Assembly: GCA_948875265.1 (NCBI GenBank)
Contig: CAQRYF010000002.1
Span: 13,717-77,716 of the forward strand
Origin: an uncultured Clostridia bacterium
Lineage (GTDB): Bacteria > Bacillota > Clostridia > TANB77 > CAG-508
Direction: 5' to 3'
DNA length: 64,000 nucleotides
A program made the translations under genes and the position numbers. The notes under the pieces were generated by a model, which did not search any database, was not told the origin of the DNA, and worked only from the letters and a program-made list of their open reading frames with translations. Shown piece after piece: positions 47,965-56,164 of the stretch (its first letter is position 1; each line of letters opens with the position of its first letter).

Positions 47965-48278
47965 TAACATCACCCCCATTATTTATTTTTTGTATTTCTT
48001 TTGATAAATTTATATCTTCAATTCCTATAATTGCTTTATTTGATTTCCCAATAGCTTTACTTAGTTCATCTATATTTCCAGCGATTATATGTGGTACATT
48101 GTTTACTTCACTTAGCTTTTTAAATTTATCTTTTGTTCTTTGTGAAGAGTCTTCAGCTATAATAATTAAATTAACCTTTTTCTTTTTTATTCCGAGTTTC
48201 TACACTATCTGCTCCAAATAATACTTTTCTTGCCCTTGCAGATAATCCAACTAAACCTAATATCTTCTTATTTATCAA
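47957..48278 (-). CDS. ylxQ: YlxQ, L7Ae-family RNA-binding protein, needs +1 frameshift at CGG
   Basis: The start is TTG at 48278, overlapping the ylxR stop. 28 codons give [21 protein letters not shown] and end SVET; then CGG. Skipping its C (plus-strand G at 48194) in ACT-C-GGA gives [21 protein letters not shown] and 78 codons to the stop at 47957, in all 106 residues, normal for YlxQ. The K-rich helix followed by [10 protein letters not shown] is the L7Ae hallmark. Without the shift it stops eight codons on. Position between ylxR and infB confirms identity. Confidence 0.88.
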
Positions 48279-48528
48279 GAATTACACCTCTTAAATTTTC
48301 ATAAATTTCTTCTGATATCTTCATATCAAATATCTTCTCTATTCTTCTCGTTTTGATTAATTTTTCTAAACAAGTAATATCATCACAAATATATGCACCT
48401 CTTCCTTGAGCCTTTCCAGTCTTATCAATACTGATTTCATTTTCCTTGTTTTTCACTATTCTAATCAAATCTTTTTTATCTCTTTTTTCATTGCATCCCA
48501 TACATGTTCTTTGTGGTTGTCTATTCAT
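48268..48528 (-). CDS. ylxR: YlxR (DUF448) RNA-binding protein
   Basis: 86 residues. The family signature RTCMGCNEKRDKKDLIRIV (CxGC-type) is near residues 7-25 and GRGAYICDD near 42-50. YlxR is a small protein fixed between nusA and ylxQ in Firmicute translation operons, reported to bind RNA and influence gene expression. Its stop codon overlaps the start of ylxQ, suggesting coupled translation. Confidence 0.93.
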   Translation of the reverse strand: MNRQPQRTCMGCNEKRDKKDLIRIVKNKENEISIDKTGKAQGRGAYICDDITCLEKLIKTRRIEKIFDMKISEEIYENLRGVILDK

Positions 48529-48567
48529 TGTTTTGTCCTCCTTTTATTGTATGTTCCCATTTCATTT

Positions 48568-49683
48568 TTATTCTGCTTCTTCTGCCTGTTCTTCAGTTTG
48601 TTCACTATTTTGAGCTTCAATTAACATTTCTCTAAATTGTGTTTCTGATTTTATATCAATTTTCCAATTTGTTAATCTTGCAGCTAATCGTGCATTTTGT
48701 CCTGATCTTCCTATAGCAAGTGATAATTGATCATCTGGTACGATTACTTGTGCAAATTTTTCTTCTTCTTTTATATCTACTGCTAATATTTGTGCTGGTA
48801 ATAAGCTAGACGCAATATATATAGCTGGATCATCATTCCATTCTATAACATCTATTTTTTCTCCATTTAATTCATTTATAACATTTTGAATTCTTACACC
48901 TTTTTGTCCAACACATGAACCTACTGGATCAATATTTGGATCTGGTGAATATACAGCTACCTTACTTCTATATCCTGGATCTCTAGAAACACTTTTTATT
49001 TCTATTACTCCCTCATATATTTCTGGTATTTCAAATTCTAGTAGTTTTCTTACAAAATCTGGATGGCTTCTAGATACTATAACTTGTGGAGCTCCTTTTG
49101 CTCCTCTTTCAACATCTAGAACATATCCTTTAATTTTATCATTTACTTTATAGTTTTCTGTTGGTATTTGCTCTTTTGAAGGCATTACACCTTCTAATTT
49201 TCCTAAATCCATTACTACTATATTATGGTCTGCTTTTTGAATTAACCCAGAAACTATTTCACCTTTTCTATCATTAAATTCTGTAAAAATTATATCTCTT
49301 TCTGCTTCTCTTAATTTTTGAATTATAACTTGCTTTGCTGTTTGTGCAGCAATTCTCCCAAAATCTCTTGGTATTATTTCAATCTCAACTGTATCTCCTT
49401 CTTTTAAGTCCGGATTTATTTTTTGTGCTTCTTTAACACTTATTTCTGTTGCTTCATCATTTGCTTTTTTCATTACTTCTTTCACTGAATATACATATGT
49501 TGCACCTGTTTGTCTATCCATTTCAACTCTTACGTTTTCTAATGCATCAAAATTTCTTTTATATGCTGTAACCAAAGCTGTTTCTATTGCTTCTAATAGA
49601 TATTCTTTTTTTATCCCCTTTTCTTTTTCTAGTTCCTCCAAAGCTAATATTAATTCTTTATTATCAATAGCTTGTTCTTTCAT
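48568..49683 (-). CDS. nusA: Transcription termination/antitermination factor NusA
   Basis: 371 residues. N-terminal RNA-polymerase-binding domain (ELILALEELEKEKGIKKEYLL), S1 domain near 135-200 (GEIVSGLIQKADHNIVVMDLG), KH1 (VSRSHPDFVRKLLEFEIPEI) and KH2 (GRSGQNARLAARLTNWKIDI), then a short acidic tail. It lacks the C-terminal acidic repeats of E. coli NusA, normal for Firmicutes. It modulates pausing and termination and is the second gene of the operon, 17 nt after rimP. Confidence 0.96.
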   Translation of the reverse strand: MKEQAIDNKELILALEELEKEKGIKKEYLLEAIETALVTAYKRNFDALENVRVEMDRQTGATYVYSVKEVMKKANDEATEISVKEAQKINPDLKEGDTVEIEIIPRDFGRIAAQTAKQVIIQKLREAERDIIFTEFNDRKGEIVSGLIQKADHNIVVMDLGKLEGVMPSKEQIPTENYKVNDKIKGYVLDVERGAKGAPQVIVSRSHPDFVRKLLEFEIPEIYEGVIEIKSVSRDPGYRSKVAVYSPDPNIDPVGSCVGQKGVRIQNVINELNGEKIDVIEWNDDPAIYIASSLLPAQILAVDIKEEEKFAQVIVPDDQLSLAIGRSGQNARLAARLTNWKIDIKSETQFREMLIEAQNSEQTEEQAEEAE

Positions 49684-49700
49684 TTTTTAATTCCTCCCTT

Positions 49701-50150
49701 TTACCAATTATATATTGTTTTTATTAATGCTATATTTTTTCTTTCTAATGTTATTCCATCATCTAAAATAATCTCGTCTTGATTAAAACTTTTCAAAACT
49801 CCTCTATATTCTTTATTTCCTTTTTCATCTTTTCTAAATAACTTAATCTCAACTTCTATTCCTAAATTTTCTTGTAGATGCTTATCTTTTCTTAAAACCC
49901 TTTCAACTCCTGGAGAAGATACTTCTAAAAAGTATTGTTCTTTAATATAATCTGCTTCATCCAATATATCAACTATTTCATTGTTAACTTTTTCACAATC
50001 TTCTAAGTTAATTCCATTAGGTTTATCAATAAAAATTCTTAGGAAATAATTTTTTCCTTCTTTTGCGTATTCTACATCATATAGTTCATATCCTATTGAT
50101 TCTATCTTATTTGCTAGTAGACCTTCTACTTTTTCTTCTATACTTGCCAA
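49701..50150 (-). CDS. rimP: Ribosome maturation factor RimP
   Basis: 149 residues, from a TTG at 50150 (MASIEEKVEGLLANKIES). GGAGG lies 6 nt before this TTG; a longer reading would translate the ribosome binding site itself, so I reject it. RimP motifs: YELYDVEYAKEGKNYFLRIFID near 22-43, EVSSPGVERVLRK near 85-97. It is needed for 30S assembly. First gene of the rimP-nusA-ylxR-ylxQ-infB operon behind the promoter at 50224-50252. Confidence 0.93.
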   Translation of the reverse strand: MASIEEKVEGLLANKIESIGYELYDVEYAKEGKNYFLRIFIDKPNGINLEDCEKVNNEIVDILDEADYIKEQYFLEVSSPGVERVLRKDKHLQENLGIEVEIKLFRKDEKGNKEYRGVLKSFNQDEIILDDGITLERKNIALIKTIYNW

Positions 50151-50175
50151 AGCGTACCTCCTTTGCAATAATTAA

Positions 50176-50196
50176 GAGTGGGATTTGTTCCCACTC
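50176..50196 (-). promoter_or_regulatory. Leader hairpin of the rimP-nusA operon
   Basis: GAGTGGGA / TCCCACTC form an 8-bp stem in the ~67-nt untranslated leader between the promoter and the rimP ribosome site, followed on the minus strand by TTAATTATT. It could act as an attenuator on which NusA itself acts (inference), or simply as a 5' stabiliser. Confidence 0.55.
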
Positions 50197-50223
50197 CTCT
50201 AGCTTAACTGTATTTCTTTTATT

Positions 50224-50252
50224 ATTATACCCACTTTTTACCAAAAAAGCAA
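50224..50252 (-). promoter_or_regulatory. Sigma-A promoter of the rimP-infB operon
   Basis: Minus-strand TTGCTT, exactly 17 nt, TATAAT, about 75-100 nt upstream of the rimP start. The -35 box overlaps the terminator of the upstream gene. Confidence 0.75.
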
Positions 50253-50262
50253 GCTTTTTTTT
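50243..50262 (-). terminator. Short terminator after the membrane glycosyltransferase gene
   Basis: AAAAAAGCAAGCTTTTTT forms a small AAAAAAGC/GCTTTTTT hairpin with flanking A and T runs, 8 nt after the stop at 50270. It overlaps the -35 box of the rimP promoter. Confidence 0.55.
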
Positions 50263-50269
50263 AGTTTTT

Positions 50270-51541
50270 TTAAACTTTTTCTAAAATTTCTGTTGTCTCT
50301 GCTTCAGCAATTTCTGAAACATCAGCAATTTTTATATTTCTAACATGATCAATTTTCTCCCATGTTGTTTCTCTTTTAAATAAACATTTAAAGTTTATTA
50401 ATAGCCAAGATCCCATAAACAATGGATAACAAGCTAATCCTTTTAACATTGGTTTTATTGGTCTTCTATCTAAAGCCATTACTATTAATGCAGTTCCTAT
50501 TGGTAATAAGAATGTTGGAACTAAATATCTTAATATATTTATTATTAATTCTAGCTCTGTCATACCATTTCCTGCATACATTAAAAAGTTTGTTGCAAGT
50601 AATACTAATGTAAGTATAAACATTGGTATACTTCCTACTATATATAATAATCCATCAAAATTCATCATTGTTTTGTTTTCTTTTGCAGCCACTGCTAATT
50701 GTTTTGTATATTCCTTTATACATTGAATATGCCCAACTGTCCATCTGCTTCTTTGTGACCAACTTTGTTTAAATCCTACTGGTTGTTCATCATATACTAT
50801 AGCATCTGTTGCCCAACCTAGTCTTTTACCTTTTATAATTCTTTTTAATGAAAATTCTATATCTTCAGTTAATGTTACTGTATCCCATCCTTGTGGTTTC
50901 ACTACATCAAATCTTACCATAAAACCTGTACCATTTAATAATGGTGATAAACCTAAATTATATCTCGCTAAATGATAAAATCTATGCATTGTCCAGTAAA
51001 AAATAGCATAACCTGCTGTTATCCAGCTATCTGTTGGATTTTTAATATCCCTATATCCTTGAACAACATCTTCACCTTGGCATAATTTTTTATTCATATT
51101 TTTTATATAATCTTTATCTACTATGTTATCAGCATCAAATACAAAAAACGCATCATATGGAGCATTTTCCTCTATTTTTTGTTGTAAAAACCAATCTAAT
51201 GCATATCCTTTTGTTTTCTTAGATTGATTAAATCTCTCATAAACAATTGCACCAGCTTCTTTTGCTACTTTAGCAGTATTATCTGTACAATTATCTGCAA
51301 TTACATATATATCATATAATTCTTTATTATATGTTTGACGTTTTAAACTTTCTACCAAATTCCCAACAACCGCTTCTTCATTATGAGCTGGTATTATCGC
51401 CATAAATCTATGATCTTTTTTCACTTGTAATGGTTTGTCTTTAATCTTTACTAAAGAACATAAACTTACCATTATTTGATATAACCAAAATATAGTTATA
51501 GTCCACACTAGAGCTTCTCTTATTATATATAAATAATCCAT
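50270..51541 (-). CDS. Membrane-bound family 2 glycosyltransferase (processive type)
   Basis: 423 residues. N-terminal membrane helix (about 8-28), GT2 catalytic domain with MAIIPAHNEEAVVGNLV near 47-63, FVFDADNIVD near 133-142 (DxD), TLTEDIEFSLK near 222 (TED) and QRSRWTVGHIQ near 260 (Q-x-x-R-W), then three or more C-terminal helices. That order is typical of BcsA/IcaA/hyaluronan-type polymerising transferases. Substrate unknown. Monocistronic. Confidence 0.9.
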   Translation of the reverse strand: MDYLYIIREALVWTITIFWLYQIMVSLCSLVKIKDKPLQVKKDHRFMAIIPAHNEEAVVGNLVESLKRQTYNKELYDIYVIADNCTDNTAKVAKEAGAIVYERFNQSKKTKGYALDWFLQQKIEENAPYDAFFVFDADNIVDKDYIKNMNKKLCQGEDVVQGYRDIKNPTDSWITAGYAIFYWTMHRFYHLARYNLGLSPLLNGTGFMVRFDVVKPQGWDTVTLTEDIEFSLKRIIKGKRLGWATDAIVYDEQPVGFKQSWSQRSRWTVGHIQCIKEYTKQLAVAAKENKTMMNFDGLLYIVGSIPMFILTLVLLATNFLMYAGNGMTELELIINILRYLVPTFLLPIGTALIVMALDRRPIKPMLKGLACYPLFMGSWLLINFKCLFKRETTWEKIDHVRNIKIADVSEIAEAETTEILEKV

Positions 51542-51657
51542 TTTTTTACCTCTCTTTTTTTAATAATATTCCTTTAATATTATTATGCTACAATTACTAT
51601 TATACTATTATTGTTAAAATTATGCAACAATTTTCGCAAAATTTATTCAATTCCATT

Positions 51658-51690
51658 CCCATTTTGGGGTCGGGTCAAAAAGTGGGAAAA
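51658..51690. repeat. Left copy of the GGGGTCGGGTC repeat flanking asd
   Basis: CCATTTTGGGGTCGGGTC followed by AAAAAGTGGGAAAA. An inverted counterpart (TTTCTCACTTTCAAACCCGACCCCAAAATG) lies at 52750-52780, just after asd, so the two enclose the asd gene. The rest of the 51542-51756 gap is AT-rich leader with no riboswitch I recognise. Confidence 0.75.
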
Positions 51691-51756
51691 TTATTATCAT
51701 CAATTCTATTTACTTTGCATATTTTATTATAAATTAAAATATTGGAGGTCTTTTAA

Positions 51757-52749
51757 ATGTATAGAAAACATAAAATAGCAATTGTTGGTAGCACAGGCTT
51801 AGTGGGTAGAACCGTTTTAAAAATCTTAGAAGAACGAAATCTTTCTAATTTTAATTATGTGCTTTTCTCTTCAAAAAAATCTGCTGGTACTAAAATAAAT
51901 TTCTTTGGTAATGATTATATAATTTGCGAATTAAATGAAAAATCCTTTGATTTAAATTTTGATTATGCAATTTTTTGTGCTGGAGGAAATGTTTCTGAAA
52001 AATATATTCCTATTGCTGTGTCAAAAGGTTGTACAGTTATTGATAATAGTAGTGTTTATCGAATGAATTCTGATGTTCCTTTAATTGTACCAGAAGTAAA
52101 TCCTGATGAAATTTTTAAACATAAAGGAATAATCAGCAACCCTAATTGTTCAACTATTCAAGCTGTTATACCTTTAAAAGTCTTAGATAATAAATATTGT
52201 ATAAAAAGAATAATTTATTCTACATATCAGGCCGTATCAGGCGCTGGCCGTTTGGGCATTGAAGATTTAGAAAATCAATATGATGAAAATAACACAAAAA
52301 AATTTCCTTATCCTATTTATAATAATTGTATTCCTCACATAGATGTATTCATGGATGATAATTATACAAAAGAAGAACACAAAATGATAGATGAAACAAG
52401 AAAAATTTTAGGTAAGCCTAATTTACCTATTACTGCTACAGCTGTCAGAGTTCCTGTAACTAATTGCCATGGCGAATCTATTAATGTAGAATTTGAAAAA
52501 GACTTTGATCTATATGATATAAAAATCCTCCTTCAAAATTTTCCTGGTATTATTTTATCCGATAATCCAGAAAAAAATCATTATCCAATAGCGACAAAAG
52601 CTACTGGTAATGATGATGTATTTGTTGGAAGGATTAGACGTGATTATAGTGTTAAAAGTGGTATTAATTTTTGGGTAGTTGCTGACAATTTGAGAAAAGG
52701 TGCAGCAACAAATGCTGTTCAAATTTTAGAAAAACTAATAAATTCATAA
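51757..52749 (+). CDS. asd: Aspartate-semialdehyde dehydrogenase
   Basis: 330 residues. Reduces aspartyl phosphate to aspartate semialdehyde, for lysine, diaminopimelate, threonine and methionine. GSTGLVGRTVL at 11-21, FCAGGNVSEKY near 73, the catalytic cysteine in SNPNCSTIQ near 127-135, and TYQAVSGAGRLGIEDL near 155. GGAGG 8 nt before the ATG. It is on the plus strand among minus-strand genes and is enclosed by an inverted GGGGTCGGGTC repeat, which hints that the gene was inserted or inverted as a block (inference). Confidence 0.95.
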   Translation: MYRKHKIAIVGSTGLVGRTVLKILEERNLSNFNYVLFSSKKSAGTKINFFGNDYIICELNEKSFDLNFDYAIFCAGGNVSEKYIPIAVSKGCTVIDNSSVYRMNSDVPLIVPEVNPDEIFKHKGIISNPNCSTIQAVIPLKVLDNKYCIKRIIYSTYQAVSGAGRLGIEDLENQYDENNTKKFPYPIYNNCIPHIDVFMDDNYTKEEHKMIDETRKILGKPNLPITATAVRVPVTNCHGESINVEFEKDFDLYDIKILLQNFPGIILSDNPEKNHYPIATKATGNDDVFVGRIRRDYSVKSGINFWVVADNLRKGAATNAVQILEKLINS

Positions 52750-52780
52750 CTTTCTCACTTTCAAACCCGACCCCAAAATG
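52750..52780. repeat. Right copy of the GGGGTCGGGTC repeat flanking asd
   Basis: It begins immediately after the asd stop codon: CTTTCTCACTTTCAAACCCGACCCCAAAATG, the inverse of the element at 51658-51690 and one arm of the palindrome at 44272-44326. Confidence 0.75.
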
Positions 52781-52816
52781 CAAATTTCTTAAAATTATCT
52801 TAAAAATCTAAAAATA

Positions 52817-52846
52817 TTGCAAAATATATTTTTCTTATGCTATAAT
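52817..52846 (+). promoter_or_regulatory. Sigma-A promoter of the HD-domain gene
   Basis: TTGCAA, 18-nt spacer ending TGC, TATAAT (extended -10), 41-70 nt upstream of the start at 52887. Confidence 0.75.
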
Positions 52847-52886
52847 TAAAAAGAAGTACATATGATTATTAAAAGGAACGATTTTT

Positions 52887-53423
52887 ATGAAGCAACATAT
52901 AAAAGATTTTATAAATGAAGATATAGAATTTCAAGATATTCTTAAGGATATAATTACAAATAATACTGTTAAACAGATGAAAAATTTCAAGCAACATTAT
53001 GAAACAACTTGTTTTGATCATTGCTATACAGCTGCTTATTATTGCTATTTAATTTGCAAAAAATATAATTTAGATTATAAATCTGCTACAAGAGCTGCAA
53101 TGTTACATGATTTATTTTTATATGACTGGAGGGTAAGGCAACCTGGTAGAAAGGGACTTCATGCTTTTACTCATGGAAAAGTAGCTTGTGATAATGCTTG
53201 TAAATTATTTGATTTAAATGAAAAAGAAAAAGATATGATTATAAAACATATGTGGCCAGTTACACTTGAATTACCAAAATCTTTTGAAGGTCTTATATTA
53301 ACTTTTGTTGATAAATACTGTGCTATTTCTGAATCTGTTGAAATATTCAAGTCTAGATTATTTATGAAGAAAACATTTAGATATGCGTATATTATTTTGA
53401 GTTTAATAGTGATTAGGTTTTAA
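52887..53423 (+). CDS. HD-domain phosphohydrolase-like protein
   Basis: 178 residues. HD signature: H45 in CFDHCYTAAYYCYLICKKY, then AAMLHDLFLYDW with H74-D75 and a late D in FVDKYCAISE near 148, the metal-binding set of HD hydrolases. No sensor or second domain. The family contains many small clostridial phosphohydrolases of unknown substrate. AAAGGAACG precedes the ATG. Monocistronic, with its own promoter and a terminator after it. Confidence 0.88.
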   Translation: MKQHIKDFINEDIEFQDILKDIITNNTVKQMKNFKQHYETTCFDHCYTAAYYCYLICKKYNLDYKSATRAAMLHDLFLYDWRVRQPGRKGLHAFTHGKVACDNACKLFDLNEKEKDMIIKHMWPVTLELPKSFEGLILTFVDKYCAISESVEIFKSRLFMKKTFRYAYIILSLIVIRF

Positions 53424-53477
53424 AACTTAGGTATCATTAACTAATTTTATAACTATACTATATAAATAACTATATAT

Positions 53478-53520
53478 AAAAAAGTAGATTTTATAACGTA
53501 ATTGTAAAATCTACTTTTTA
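53478..53520. terminator. Bidirectional terminator between convergent genes
   Basis: AAAAAGTAGATTTTA pairs with TAAAATCTACTTTTT around a 10-nt loop, with A/T runs on both sides. It serves the HD gene (plus) and the 112-residue gene (minus), whose stop lies in its right arm. Confidence 0.85.
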
Positions 53521-53856
53521 TCTATTATCTCCTGCCCATCTTATCATTTTTATATCTTTATATTTTGTTAACACTTCTTTATATTTATCATATTCTTCTT
53601 CCCATAAAGCATCTGGTACATTATCAAAAGCTTTAAATATTTTTTCTGCTTCTGCTAAATATATTAGTTGTTCTTGTGGAGACATTCTTTCATATTGATT
53701 AGCAAAATTATATAATTTATCTAGCATTTGATTTGCTTCAATAAATGTCCAAAAATCATTTACTTTCATACCAAACAATTTTATTTGTAATACTGCATAT
53801 GATATTAATGCGAAAATTATAAATATTAATATATACACAAATGTAAGTATTTCCAT
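53518..53856 (-). CDS. Small membrane-anchored protein of unknown function
   Basis: 112 residues. One N-terminal hydrophobic segment (about 5-28, MEILTFVYILIFIIFALISYAV), then a soluble helical part rich in aromatic residues (NQMLDKLYNFANQYERMSP, ALWEEEYDKYKEVLTKY) ending RWAGDNR. No recognised family. It faces the cation efflux gene across a short AT-rich promoter region. Confidence 0.65.
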   Translation of the reverse strand: MEILTFVYILIFIIFALISYAVLQIKLFGMKVNDFWTFIEANQMLDKLYNFANQYERMSPQEQLIYLAEAEKIFKAFDNVPDALWEEEYDKYKEVLTKYKDIKMIRWAGDNR

Positions 53857-53958
53857 ATATTTATTTCACCTCTTTTGGTTTTTCCTTTAGTACTAATCAA
53901 GTATAACATATATGGTATTTTTTTGCAAATTTTTCTTTATTTTTTGTATTTATTGTGT

Positions 53959-53964
53959 TATAAT
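53959..53964 (+). promoter_or_regulatory. Extended -10 box upstream of the cation efflux gene
   Basis: TGTTATAAT (TG-n-TATAAT) 43 nt before the start at 54007; no clear -35 box, consistent with an extended -10 promoter. Confidence 0.55.
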
Positions 53965-54006
53965 CATATGAATATTGAATATGATTATGAAGGAGGCTTT
54001 TTTATT

Positions 54007-54867
54007 ATGGATGAAAAATTTAGAATAACTAAAAAAGCTGGAATATATGGCATCATCGGTAATATTTTTTTACTAATTATAAAAGCAATTATCGGTTTTG
54101 TTAGTAAAAGTCAAGCAATGATTGCTGATAGCGTAAACAGTGCTGGAGATATCTTTGCATCTTTAATGACTTTTATTGGTAATAAAATCGCAAGTACTCC
54201 AAATGATGAAGATCACAATTTAGGCCACGGGAAAGCTGAATATATTTTTTCTATGTTCATTAGCATTTCTATGATAATTGTTTCTGCCAAATTATTATAT
54301 GATTCTACTATGACATTAATTTTAGGTAGTAAACTGCAATTTTCTTGGTTCTTAGTTGTTGTTTGTGTTATAACTATTATTACCAAATTATGTTTATATA
54401 TATATACAAAAAAAGCATATTTAAAATATAATAATATTTTACTTGAAGCAAATATGAAGGATCATAGAAATGACTGCATTGTAACAACATTCACTCTATT
54501 ATCCATTGTGCTTGCGCTTGTTGGAATTCATTGGTTTGATAGTGTAGTTGGTATTGGTATATCTATTTGGATTTGTTATACTGGAATTACAATATTTATA
54601 GAAAGTTATAATGTTTTAATGGATATAAGTGTTGATGATAAAACTAAATCATTAATTTTAGATATCGCTCACAGTTACAAAGAAATTAAAAAAATAGAAA
54701 ATATCATTTCTACACCTGTTGGAGATAAATATCTAATTTTCTTAACAATTAAACTAGATGGTAATATGTCTACTTTTGAAAGTCATAGTTTGGCCGATAG
54801 TCTGGAAGAAAATGTAAGCAATTTAGATAAAGTTTATAAAACAGTAGTTCACGTTGAACCTATATAG
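54007..54867 (+). CDS. Cation diffusion facilitator family efflux protein
   Basis: 286 residues from MDEKFRITKKAGIYGIIGN; GGAGG lies about 10 nt before the ATG at 54007, so the longer in-frame reading is rejected. Six helices. Metal-site signatures: MIADSVNSAGDIFASLMTFIGNK near 38-60, NDEDHNLGHGKAEYIFSM near 68-85, HRNDCIVTTFTLL near 155 and DSVVGIGISIWI near 178, then a cytoplasmic C-terminal ferredoxin-like domain (VHVEPI end). Exports divalent cations (zinc, manganese or iron) with proton antiport; metal choice is not clear. Confidence 0.93.
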   Translation: MDEKFRITKKAGIYGIIGNIFLLIIKAIIGFVSKSQAMIADSVNSAGDIFASLMTFIGNKIASTPNDEDHNLGHGKAEYIFSMFISISMIIVSAKLLYDSTMTLILGSKLQFSWFLVVVCVITIITKLCLYIYTKKAYLKYNNILLEANMKDHRNDCIVTTFTLLSIVLALVGIHWFDSVVGIGISIWICYTGITIFIESYNVLMDISVDDKTKSLILDIAHSYKEIKKIENIISTPVGDKYLIFLTIKLDGNMSTFESHSLADSLEENVSNLDKVYKTVVHVEPI

Positions 54868-54869
54868 AA

Positions 54870-54902
54870 GAACAAAGGGACATTATCTACGTCCCTTTGT
54901 TC
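54870..54902. repeat. GGGAC hairpin between convergent genes
   Basis: GAACAAAGGGAC pairs with GTCCCTTTGTTC around a 9-nt loop, starting 3 nt after the cation efflux gene's stop. No T-tract in either direction, so it resembles the GGGAC repeat hairpins rather than a classic terminator. Confidence 0.65.
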
Positions 54903-54909
54903 CTATTCA

Positions 54910-56151
54910 TTAATACTTAGATGGTAATTCATGTTCTTGTTCTGCATTATTTTCTATATCTTTTTCTAATTTTTCTATAAATTCTTTTTCTGTTAATTCT
55001 TCATTATCTTCTTCTAAAGCCTGTTCTACCTTATTTTTTATATCCTCATAATTATATGTTGAACTAATTTCATCATTTTCTAATATCTTTTCTATGATTT
55101 CATCTATATGGTTATGAGATTTAGTACTTGGATCTCCATCTATATCTTTGCTTGTCATTTTATCACAATCAGTATGTTGTTTTGCTTCTTCTAAATTCTC
55201 ATCTACTGTATACTGTCCATTACTTTCGTATTCTCCAATAACACTTCTAGTTTCTCTTGATGTTGTATAAGTAGAATTGCTATCTCGCATTTGCACCCCC
55301 ATTGTTTCATTACCCCCATGTTCTTCTTGTCCGATATTTAATTCTACTCTTCCCATTTCTTTATTATCAATCTGTATAATTTTACTTCCTATTTCGTATT
55401 CACTTAGAACTGCATCTTTTTCGACATTACCATTTTTATCTACTTGATATTTTTGCTCAGTCGGATTGTTTCCAGCTGCATCTCTTTGTCTTAAATTTGG
55501 TATATATTTTTGTAATGGCTCTACATTATTATCTTTATCTACAAGAGCTAGGGAATATCTTGTTGAAGCGTTTTTGTAAGAATTCCCATTTTCATCTTTC
55601 ATATTACCCATTTGAGATGATTCAATAATAGCTACCTTAGTAAATTCCTCTGGTATCTTTCCCCCTAACCATTTTTTAAAGTCATGCATGTCATTTGCTC
55701 TTTCTGATAAACTAATTTCTTGTTTTATATTGATATCTTTAGTTGTAGTCTTTTCTACTTTAGTATCTGTTCCCTCTTTATTTTTTTGTTTACTTTTTTT
55801 ATCTTTTTGTTCTTCCATTTTTGATTTATTAACATTTTTATCTTCTTTTGATAAATCTATAACATAAATATCTCTTATATGTTCTAAATCTCTTTCATCG
55901 CAATATTCTAGTATCTTATTATTTTCAACAGCTTCTTCTTGTATTTTTGCTTTATCTATAGCATCTATTCCGTCTTTTATCTCGCTACTTAATTCATTTT
56001 CTAGTGTATTTTGTATCATCAAAACATTGTCATACATTTTATTTGGATCATATACTCCTATTTTTACGCCTTTAATATAATACTCATACATATCATCATT
56101 TTTTGTTATCATTACTTTTACTTTTTCGCCATTTTTTAATTCAATATCCAT
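54910..56151 (-). CDS. Large hydrophilic protein of unknown function
   Basis: 413 residues, highly charged, no signal or membrane segment. The N-terminus (IELKNGEKVKVMITKNDDMYEYYIKG) looks like a small beta domain; a Lys/Glu linker (about 105-140) leads to a middle domain with HDFKKWLGGKIPEEFTKVAIIESS and several 'RYSLALVDKDNN'-style beta stretches; the end is an acidic helical region with HTDCD and KSHNHIDEIIEKI. No family recognised. It follows rimO by 13 nt, so it is likely co-transcribed. Confidence 0.7.
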   Translation of the reverse strand: MDIELKNGEKVKVMITKNDDMYEYYIKGVKIGVYDPNKMYDNVLMIQNTLENELSSEIKDGIDAIDKAKIQEEAVENNKILEYCDERDLEHIRDIYVIDLSKEDKNVNKSKMEEQKDKKSKQKNKEGTDTKVEKTTTKDINIKQEISLSERANDMHDFKKWLGGKIPEEFTKVAIIESSQMGNMKDENGNSYKNASTRYSLALVDKDNNVEPLQKYIPNLRQRDAAGNNPTEQKYQVDKNGNVEKDAVLSEYEIGSKIIQIDNKEMGRVELNIGQEEHGGNETMGVQMRDSNSTYTTSRETRSVIGEYESNGQYTVDENLEEAKQHTDCDKMTSKDIDGDPSTKSHNHIDEIIEKILENDEISSTYNYEDIKNKVEQALEEDNEELTEKEFIEKLEKDIENNAEQEHELPSKY

Positions 56152-56164
56152 ATTATTTCTCTCC

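Noticed and set aside
51542..51756. Lysine riboswitch or T-box upstream of asd
   Set aside because: The leader is short and AT-rich. I find no lysine-aptamer helices, T-box motif (TGGNACCGCG) or terminator/antiterminator pair.
53875..54006. Longer start for the cation efflux protein
   Set aside because: The extension covers the promoter -10 box; GGAGG lies ahead of the ATG at 54007, which gives the normal family N-terminus.
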